NCBI GenBank assembly: GCA_028748945.1
Contig: JAQTOL010000270.1
Location: forward strand, 1 to 5,174
Reading direction: 5' to 3'
Source of the DNA: Paludibacter sp.
Lineage (GTDB): Bacteria > Bacteroidota > Bacteroidia > Bacteroidales > Paludibacteraceae
Length of the DNA: 5,174 nucleotides
Of this stretch, positions 1 to 5,174 are shown piece by piece. The notes beneath the pieces were generated by a model. The model was given only the letters and a program-made list of their open reading frames with translations, was not told the origin of the DNA and ran no database searches. Each line of letters starts with the position of its first letter. Position 1 is the stretch's first letter. The position numbers were made by a program, and so were the translations under genes.

Positions 1-2376
1 TATTGCAGCAAAAATTGGAGTACCACCAATATTTGAATTGGATGTATTCGAATACCATTGATAAGATACGTTACCAGTTCCTCCTACATAACTGAATGTC
101 AATGGTGTTTGTAAAGTTCCACCTATACATATATTTTGTGAAGGCGTTGGTTGTGTGCTGATTAAAGGTATAGCTGTAACTGTTACATTTGCAGTATTGG
201 AAGTAATATTGGAACAGGTTGCCGTAGGAAATGTTACAATACAATAATAATAAACTGTACCGAGAGTAGTGGTTGGAGGATTATAAGTAGCAGAATTAGC
301 CCCCGGAATCAGGTTTCCAGTGGAAGTATTATCAACTGTATTGGCATACCATTGATACCCCGGAAATGATCCGTAGTTAAAACTTACAGATAGTTGTGTA
401 GCTGTTCCTCCCCGACAAACAGTACTTGAAGTCGGTTGGCTGGTAAAAACCGGAATTGGATTGACTGTAACAACATAGTTTGTAACCAATCCTGAACATC
501 CACCCAAAACCGGAGTAATTGCATAGGTAACGGTTCCTGCAAAATTATTGGCATTTAAAATCCTTTGTTGAGGAATCGTGTTTGAAGTACCCGATGCGGT
601 AAAACCTGAAATACCTGCTGAACCCATAGCTATCCACGAAAATGTTGTACCGGGTCTATCAGCTGTTATAGTAACCAAATCCGTTTGTTCACCCGAACAA
701 ATTGCCTGAGATAAAACTGCATTAGTGATTTTTGGCACCTGCTTCACCGAAAATGTTTTTGTAGCAGTAACATTCACTCCACATGCATTCGAAATAGTAA
801 GTGTAACCGTATAATCACCCACTGAGCCATATGTAATAGTTCCCGGATCTTCGGTGTTGGCAGTAGCCGGAATTCCCCCTGGGAAACTCCAGCTATAATT
901 TAACGGAGATGCTGGTGGCGCACAATTTGTAACGACTGCTGAGGGTTTAATAGCTGCCGTTCCACAAAAATCAGCGATATCATTTATTACAACAGTAGGT
1001 GGTTTCATTTCTACAATGACCGATTGCGATGCTGTTTGAGTACCGCAGGAATTGCTAATCGACAATTGAATCGTATATGTCCCCGGATTTACAAACTGAA
1101 ATGACGGATTTACAGATGAAGAATTCGTTCCATTGGTATAGTTATAAGCCGGAGCCGTCCCGCAATATCCCGCTGCATAGCTAACATTCCAATTATATAC
1201 TGTTGCACTACATGCATTTGCAGTAACCGTTGAATTTAGAACATTCACATCCAACGTCGTGCAATTAGCATTCTTAACCAACGAAAATTGAGGAACAATG
1301 GGTGTTTCTACACAAATCGTTTTTGTTTTCTGGTCGATACCACATTTATTACCCACCTTTAAAGTAATTGTATACGTGCCGGGCGTTGTAAACGTTGGAC
1401 AGATTTGATTAGATCCGGATGACCAGTTACTCTGATTAGCTGAACCAAAATCGTTTCCAAGAGTACCACTCGTCAATGTAAAACCGGTGGAAGGAGATAT
1501 TGACCAAACAACGTTCGGATTAAGACAACCGGCCGGATCCGCAACAGTCCCAGCAGGTGTTGTATTTGTCAAACATACCGGACTATTTATACAACTCACA
1601 GATGCGGGCAGTGTAAAATCAACCACCGGAGCTGTTGAAACATAAATCGGAGCTACTACAACTGTTGAATTACCACAGGGATTTGATGCTATAATTGTGG
1701 CAGAATATGAGTTAGGGTAGTTAGCACTTGTGGTACCACACGATGGTTTTGTAAAAGTATGCGATACAGAAGTCGGTGGTGGATGATTATAAACTTCCGG
1801 TGCTGACCCGTCAGTATAGGTTACCGTATAGGTTGTTCCGGGAGGATTATTTCGCGTTCCGCCAATCGGGAAAGTCAATGTAGTCGGATTACAAATATCG
1901 GTATTGGAAGGTGTGCTAAAAATTACGGCGGGCGTGCTTCCGACAAAAACTATATATGCTTTCGTTATGGTTGAGCCATCGGATCCATCTACTTTATAAA
2001 CCATATTCCAGAATCCGGCTTTATACGTATGTGAAGTTGTTGTCCACGATGTGGCAACAAAGTCCGGTGCACCATCACCCCAACTTATTGTATATTTTGC
2101 ATTTGTGGAAATTGTGGTGGAAGCGTTGGTAAATGTAAATAAAGTGGTGGTATTGGTACAGGCCTCAAAAACCGGAACACCATTGTATGTAGTTCCTGAA
2201 CCCGTACCGGTAATTGTAGCATCGGGTGTTGCATTTGCCGTTTTATCTTCCATTTCAAAATTTCCAATTTCAAAACGGGACAAACCGGTATTACCTGAAT
2301 TTACAACCGAGCCATAGGAATTCACGGCAACAATTGTAAAAACAAGAATAAACAAGTACCTAAAATATTGTCTCAT
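1..2376 (-). CDS. Large secreted multi-domain PKD/Ig-like adhesin-type protein, N-terminal 792 residues (3' end outside window)
   Basis: The frame is open for all 792 codons from ATG at 2376 to the window edge; I checked every codon and found no stop. An in-frame TAA lies at 2388-2386, so 2376 is the first possible ATG. Residues 1-22 form a signal peptide (basic MRQYFR, hydrophobic core, then NSYG). Approximate modules are 80-146 (PKD-like, with WGDG at 99-102), 147-247, 248-357, 358-456, 457-545, 546-639 (PKD-like), 640-736 (Ig-like, QWYAN and YYYC) and 737 to the edge (Ig-like, QWYSN). Four successive modules end in an N-x-C-G motif (232, 343, 442, 530). The chain is rich in Thr, Asn and Ser and has about 23 cysteines, which fits an exported protein with disulfides. 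Surface location, adhesion and T9SS export are inferred from this architecture and from the neighbours. No catalytic domain is visible, and a C-terminal sorting domain, if present, lies beyond the window. An exact family cannot be assigned. Confidence 0.88.
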   Translation of the reverse strand, partial: MRQYFRYLFILVFTIVAVNSYGSVVNSGNTGLSRFEIGNFEMEDKTANATPDATITGTGSGTTYNGVPVFEACTNTTTLFTFTNASTTISTNAKYTISWGDGAPDFVATSWTTTSHTYKAGFWNMVYKVDGSDGSTITKAYIVFVGSTPAVIFSTPSNTDICNPTTLTFPIGGTRNNPPGTTYTVTYTDGSAPEVYNHPPPTSVSHTFTKPSCGTTSANYPNSYSATIIASNPCGNSTVVVAPIYVSTAPVVDFTLPASVSCINSPVCLTNTTPAGTVADPAGCLNPNVVWSISPSTGFTLTSGTLGNDFGSANQSNWSSGSNQICPTFTTPGTYTITLKVGNKCGIDQKTKTICVETPIVPQFSLVKNANCTTLDVNVLNSTVTANACSATVYNWNVSYAAGYCGTAPAYNYTNGTNSSSVNPSFQFVNPGTYTIQLSISNSCGTQTASQSVIVEMKPPTVVINDIADFCGTAAIKPSAVVTNCAPPASPLNYSWSFPGGIPATANTEDPGTITYGSVGDYTVTLTISNACGVNVTATKTFSVKQVPKITNAVLSQAICSGEQTDLVTITADRPGTTFSWIAMGSAGISGFTASGTSNTIPQQRILNANNFAGTVTYAITPVLGGCSGLVTNYVVTVNPIPVFTSQPTSSTVCRGGTATQLSVSFNYGSFPGYQWYANTVDNTSTGNLIPGANSATYNPPTTTLGTVYYYCIVTFPTATCSNITSNTANVTVTAIPLISTQPTPSQNICIGGTLQTPLTFSYVGGTGNVSYQWYSNTSNSNIGGTPIFAAI

Positions 2377-2391
2377 AAAATATAGTTATTG

Positions 2392-2445
2392 ATTTGCCAA
2401 AAGGTCCTCAAATGATTCAAAGAAAAACTTTTAAAAATGGCAAAT
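2392..2445 (-). repeat. 8-bp inverted repeat in the leader of the large PKD/Ig-like gene
   Basis: ATTTGCCA at 2392-2399 is the exact reverse complement of TGGCAAAT at 2438-2445, separated by 38 bases. A second nested pairing, AAAAG at 2399-2403 with CTTTT at 2428-2432, could extend the structure. The proximal arm ends 15 bases before the ATG at 2376. The repeat could be a hairpin in the 5' leader RNA. Because its distal arm overlaps the possible -7 promoter element at 2441-2447, it could instead be a DNA operator. With only eight matching bases in AT-rich DNA, chance is not excluded. Confidence 0.35.
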
Positions 2446-2468
2446 TACGAATAATCACTCAAAACAAA
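2441..2468 (-). promoter_or_regulatory. Possible Bacteroidetes-type promoter for the large PKD/Ig-like gene
   Basis: Read on the minus strand, TTTG (2468-2465) is followed by a 17-base spacer and TAATTTG (2447-2441). The known Bacteroidetes primary-sigma consensus has a TTG-type -33 element and TAnnTTTG at -7. The -33 box and spacing fit, but the -7 box is one base short (TA-n-TTTG). Transcription would start near 2435, giving a leader of roughly 60 bases. The assignment is tentative because such motifs are frequent in AT-rich sequence. Confidence 0.3.
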
Positions 2469-2585
2469 CATTGTTAAAAACGGTGTAAAAGTACAACTTA
2501 TTTTCGTTAATTAGATACGATTAAGCCCGCAAATTGCGGAAATTATTCTCTAATTCATCGTTTTTTTATTTATCCGGTTATCCAA

Positions 2586-2622
2586 ATCAAAAATTTGATG
2601 ACTCAAACTGAATGATCAAACT
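2586..2622. repeat. Cluster of short TCAAA/TTTGA repeats (palindrome plus direct repeat)
   Basis: ATCAAA-AA-TTTGAT at 2586-2599 is a perfect 6-bp inverted repeat with a 2-base centre. It is followed by two direct copies of TCAAACT at 2603-2609 and 2616-2622, with a 13-base period. Four copies of essentially the same half-site within 37 bases could be a regulator-binding cluster. The sequence context is AT-rich and the spacing is not a clean helical turn, so a chance origin remains likely. Confidence 0.25.
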
Positions 2623-2634
2623 TAAAAATCTATG

Positions 2635-2649
2635 AAAATCGGGGATTTT
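2635..2649 (-). terminator. Weak hairpin downstream of the PorP/SprF-like gene, possible terminator
   Basis: On the minus strand, AAAATC, a CCC loop and GATTTT form a perfect 6-bp stem (2649-2635) about 87 bases after the PorP/SprF-like stop. The stem is AT-rich. The bases that follow, CATAGATTTTT, contain a T stretch only after several other bases, so it is not a canonical intrinsic terminator. It is the best candidate in the spacer for ending the upstream operon. Confidence 0.2.
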
Positions 2650-2735
2650 ATTAAAAAATAGTCAAAGTCAATTGTTTTAAAACATAGGTTTTATGAATCA
2701 AATATTGTGTATATCAATAGCCAGCCAACAACAAA

Positions 2736-3650
2736 CTAATAATCACAATTATAGCACTTATCTGGTTTATCAAATTGATATGAAATTATTAATTCGTGCG
2801 ATCCTATTGAACTTCTGCTAAGACCACCTAAGAGAAAACCATAATTATAAGAAACATTGATATTATTACTCAAATTGAACCCCAGAATTGCACCCATCTG
2901 ATTCATCGTTTTATAATATACACCAATATGAAACTGGTCATTGTTTTCCGACAATTTAAAGTAATTTGCCACACTGACTTCCATTTGATAATAATTTGCA
3001 TATTGAATACCACATACACCAACTCCAAGATTCAGCAATTCCGTCGAATTTTGACGGTACATTGTATAAAGAAAATTCGTATTCACATATTGTTTATTAA
3101 TATCTGAAAACAAGGAAAATATATTTTGGCTTGCTCCTCCGAATTTCCACTTTTTGTACCGAAATTCGAAACCCAGATCCGCATTAAAATTATTTTCGCT
3201 TAATAACTTGTCATAAAATTTTGAATCGGTGCTATTCTCAAGATTCACATCAGTCAGATCGTATGACAACATTTGGTAACTTACAGCCAATCCCAAATTA
3301 AGCCGCCATTCCCTGTTAAGCGTAACTGCATAAGCATACGAAAGACTTATATCGGAAGTTGATGTAAAACCAATTTTATCCTGGTAGACTTTCAATCCGA
3401 ATTGTGTTTTCAATTTATCAAGATAGGTAGTACCGGTAGCGAAAAAAGTAGTAGGCGAACCCGGTAAGTTTAACCACTGCTTTTGTCCTGCCATACTCAC
3501 TTCACCTAAATGAAGAGCATTTATTGATGCCGGATTTATATAATATGTGTTCTCCCAATAATTGTTTAACCGAATATTCGATTGAGCAAGTCCGACGAGA
3601 CATACTATATTTAGTGCAAACAGGATAATGGTTTTTTTCATTCTTAGCAT
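2736..3650 (-). CDS. PorP/SprF family type IX secretion outer-membrane protein
   Basis: This complete 304-residue protein is close to the usual family length of about 300-330. A signal peptide covers residues 4-23 (MKKTIILF, hydrophobic core, GLAQS). Family hallmarks follow: the NPAS segment at 39-42 and QKQWLNLPGSPTTF at 56-69, matching the conserved 'R-Q-W...P.t' region. The rest alternates in a beta-barrel-like way (e.g. LGLAVSYQ at 119-126) and ends with a HELIISYQF strand and a short tail with CYNC at 299-302. PorP/SprF proteins are outer-membrane T9SS components; SprF is needed to export the adhesin SprB in Flavobacterium johnsoniae. The gene starts only 3 bases after the stop of the upstream type B-CTD gene, so co-transcription and service as that protein's export partner are likely (inference). 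Start choice is uncertain: ATG at 3650 gives MLRMKK, whereas ATG at 3641 gives a cleaner signal peptide and 301 residues. Neither has a Shine-Dalgarno sequence. This looks like a cargo-specific paralogue; nothing shows it is the core PorP. Confidence 0.9.
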   Translation of the reverse strand: MLRMKKTIILFALNIVCLVGLAQSNIRLNNYWENTYYINPASINALHLGEVSMAGQKQWLNLPGSPTTFFATGTTYLDKLKTQFGLKVYQDKIGFTSTSDISLSYAYAVTLNREWRLNLGLAVSYQMLSYDLTDVNLENSTDSKFYDKLLSENNFNADLGFEFRYKKWKFGGASQNIFSLFSDINKQYVNTNFLYTMYRQNSTELLNLGVGVCGIQYANYYQMEVSVANYFKLSENNDQFHIGVYYKTMNQMGAILGFNLSNNINVSYNYGFLLGGLSRSSIGSHELIISYQFDKPDKCYNCDY

Positions 3651-3653
3651 AAA

Positions 3654-5174
3654 TTATTTAGCAACCATTACATAACCTTCTTTGTACTTGGGGCCGGACT
3701 CAGAAATATAATCCATTATGAAAAAGTAAGTTCCATTCGAGACAATACTCCCTTTATAAGTACCATCCCACCCGTTATTTCCTTCAAATATTAAAATTCC
3801 ATTCCGATTATAAACTTTTATGTGCCATCCCTCCAAAAATACATCGTTCACACCATCACCATTTGGTGAAAAGCTATTTGTTACGGAGTTATTTACAATC
3901 CAAAAACGTTTTGTGGCGTATTCGGGACAACCATTCGGATTAATTACTTTCAATTTCACATCATAATAACCTTCTTTCAATACATTGAATGAATGTTTGA
4001 CATCATATCCATTACCAACAGTTCCATCTCCAAAGTCCCAGGAATAATTGGAAAATGGAATATTTTCGCTCCACAAGTGTAAGGTTTTTTTATCTAGAGA
4101 CAATTCCTCTCTATCTGATTGTATGGTATAGTTGAAAAGGTCACAAGTCACTTTAAAATTCAGAGTATCCAGACAGCCATCCGTTGATGTACAAATAACA
4201 CTATAATCGCCCTTATGCTTAATCATTAAACTATCGGCCATAGAATCATCGCTCCATCTGTGAGTTACTGCATTCGTTACCCGTTGAACGATTGAATCTC
4301 CTTCACACAGCTTTATTTCATTCTCATACAACAATTTAGGTAAGGGTGCAAAAACAACCGTTTTTTGATATATACTACTGCAAGACTCACTTGAAATAGT
4401 CAATTTGACATTATAGGTCCCATAGGTTGAGAAACTATGCTGAACATTTTTAAGTGTAGAGTTTTCACCATCTCCAAAATCCCATGAAAAACTATAATTT
4501 TGTCCCACAACATCAGGATCTAACGCATTAAACTGTGACAAATACCGGGTACAGTCTATGAGTTTATAATCAATCCCGACGAAAGTTTCAATATTAAATA
4601 ATATACTTGAAGTTAATCCGTATGCATCAGTCACTTTCAAATTCACAGTGCCATTCTGGTTTGCTGTCATGATTTCATTATTGACTCCACTAACAATTCC
4701 TCTGCTCCAAACGAATTGGTATGGTGGAATTCCACCAGTAACAATAGCTGTACATACTTTTACAGGTTCTTTAGTACTACAATCAAAATCGTTTTTCAGA
4801 CTAACATTCAGAACGATAGGCTCTTGGGTAAACACCTCAAACTGTGCCATTTGTATACACTGTTTTGAATCGGTTACACTCACTAAATAATTGCCTTCGG
4901 GAATATTGCTAATATCTTTGGTGGTAGCTCCATTAGACCATGCATAAGTATAAGGTGGATTGCCACCGGTTACAAAAATATTTATTGCACCACTTCTGGC
5001 ATCCGCATTATTGATAATATGGGTTATACTCGAAGTGATTACTATTTTAGATGACTCTGTTAAAGTAAATGATGCAGTTTGAGGGGCACAATTATTTTTA
5101 TCTGTAACTGTAAAATCATATACTCCCGGACCGCAATCAACTAAATCTTCTGTGTTGGCGTATGCAATTCCATC
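3654..5174 (-). CDS. SprB-repeat/PKD adhesin-like protein with T9SS type B (gliding motility-associated) C-terminal domain, 5' partial
   Basis: The C-terminal 506 residues are visible, and the frame stays open to the window edge, so the true start lies upstream of 5174. Numbering from the first visible residue, the end of one repeat (CGPGVYDFTVTDKNNC) is at 14-29. A typical SprB repeat follows at about 61-106 (TGGNPPYTYAWSNG, then EGNYLVSVTDSKQC), then a related divergent module at about 120-205. A PKD domain has WDFGDG at 231-236 and YNVKLT near 257. A cysteine-bearing Ig-like module (CEGDS at 290-294, DGCLD) and a second PKD domain (WDFGDG at 379-384) precede the sorting domain at about 430-506, which carries SPNGDGVND (436-444), VYNRNG, GWDG and GTYFF. 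That last domain directs T9SS export and surface attachment; in the SprB model it depends on a SprF-like partner, encoded here 3 bases downstream. A surface adhesin role is inferred. The GTG at 4883 is an internal Val codon within the SprB repeat, not a start. Confidence 0.92.
   Translation of the reverse strand, partial: DGIAYANTEDLVDCGPGVYDFTVTDKNNCAPQTASFTLTESSKIVITSSITHIINNADARSGAINIFVTGGNPPYTYAWSNGATTKDISNIPEGNYLVSVTDSKQCIQMAQFEVFTQEPIVLNVSLKNDFDCSTKEPVKVCTAIVTGGIPPYQFVWSRGIVSGVNNEIMTANQNGTVNLKVTDAYGLTSSILFNIETFVGIDYKLIDCTRYLSQFNALDPDVVGQNYSFSWDFGDGENSTLKNVQHSFSTYGTYNVKLTISSESCSSIYQKTVVFAPLPKLLYENEIKLCEGDSIVQRVTNAVTHRWSDDSMADSLMIKHKGDYSVICTSTDGCLDTLNFKVTCDLFNYTIQSDREELSLDKKTLHLWSENIPFSNYSWDFGDGTVGNGYDVKHSFNVLKEGYYDVKLKVINPNGCPEYATKRFWIVNNSVTNSFSPNGDGVNDVFLEGWHIKVYNRNGILIFEGNNGWDGTYKGSIVSNGTYFFIMDYISESGPKYKEGYVMVAK

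Larger units (their letters stand above)
2377..2735. other. 359-bp AT-rich intergenic spacer
   Basis: This is the only sizeable non-coding stretch. It separates the stop of the PorP/SprF-like gene (TAG at 2738-2736) from the start of the large PKD/Ig-like gene at 2376. I see no convincing ORF, tRNA or known riboswitch in it. It is very AT-rich and holds a possible promoter (2441-2468), an 8-bp inverted repeat just ahead of the downstream start (2392-2445), a cluster of TTTGA/TCAAA repeats (2586-2622) and weak hairpins (2527-2539, 2635-2649). Its length suggests that the downstream gene has its own transcription start rather than being translated from the upstream operon, but this is inference. 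Confidence 0.8.

Noticed and set aside
2085..2273. A 62-codon open frame on the minus strand in another frame.
   Set aside because: It overlaps the long adhesin frame on the same strand, has a low-complexity sequence and shows no family resemblance. It is a frame shadow.
2051..2317. An 88-codon open frame on the plus strand.
   Set aside because: It lies wholly antisense to the N-terminal coding region of the large PKD/Ig-like protein. Its Val-rich sequence is the complement of Thr/Asn codons, with no recognisable domain.
2527..2539. Hairpin CCGC-AAATT-GCGG considered as an intrinsic terminator.
   Set aside because: The stem is only 4-6 bp and no T-run follows directly on either strand. It lies about 200 bases from the PorP/SprF-like stop.
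2617..2624. TAAGTTTG on the minus strand, an exact match to the Bacteroidetes -7 box TAnnTTTG.
   Set aside because: The nearest upstream TTTG (2666-2663) is 38 bases away, much too far for a -33 element. It also lies about 240 bases from the start codon.
3590..3641. Cys17 in the PorP/SprF-like signal region considered as a lipoprotein Cys.
   Set aside because: The residues before it (LNIV) do not form a lipobox and the hydrophobic core continues past it. A standard cleavage at GLAQS fits better.
4648..4890. An 80-codon open frame on the plus strand.
   Set aside because: It is antisense to the SprB-repeat/PKD coding sequence, whose domains are clear. It has no motif of its own.

Overview
The window looks like a piece of a Bacteroidota (Bacteroidetes) chromosome. 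It carries a type IX secretion (T9SS) type B sorting domain and a PorP/SprF-family outer-membrane protein. It also has long Thr/Asn/Ser-rich PKD/Ig-like surface proteins, AT-rich spacers and no Shine-Dalgarno sequences, which is normal for that phylum. Genus and species cannot be read from the sequence.

All real coding is on the minus strand, so transcription runs from high to low coordinates. (1) 5174 to 3654 is the C-terminal 506 residues of a large secreted adhesin-like protein. It has SprB-type repeats, two PKD domains with WDFGDG motifs and a terminal gliding-motility-associated (CHU_C, T9SS type B) sorting domain. Its 5' end lies outside the window. (2) Three bases later, 3650 to 2736 encodes a complete PorP/SprF-like protein with a signal peptide. 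(3) A 359-bp AT-rich spacer (2735 to 2377) holds several small repeats and a plausible but unproven Bacteroidetes-type promoter. (4) 2376 to 1 is the N-terminal 792 residues of a second large secreted protein: a signal peptide followed by at least eight PKD-like or Ig-like modules. It has no stop codon and runs off the window.

Likely working relationship: in T9SS organisms a SprF-like protein is commonly encoded directly beside the type B-CTD protein whose export it supports (SprB/SprF in Flavobacterium johnsoniae is the model). The tight 3654/3650 junction fits such a cargo-partner pair. The downstream giant protein is probably a separately transcribed surface protein of the same broad class. 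Its sorting domain, if it has one, is outside the window. No RNA gene, CRISPR array, insertion sequence, phage gene or toxin-antitoxin pair was found. The window is best described as an ordinary but incomplete T9SS surface-adhesin locus rather than a new kind of system.
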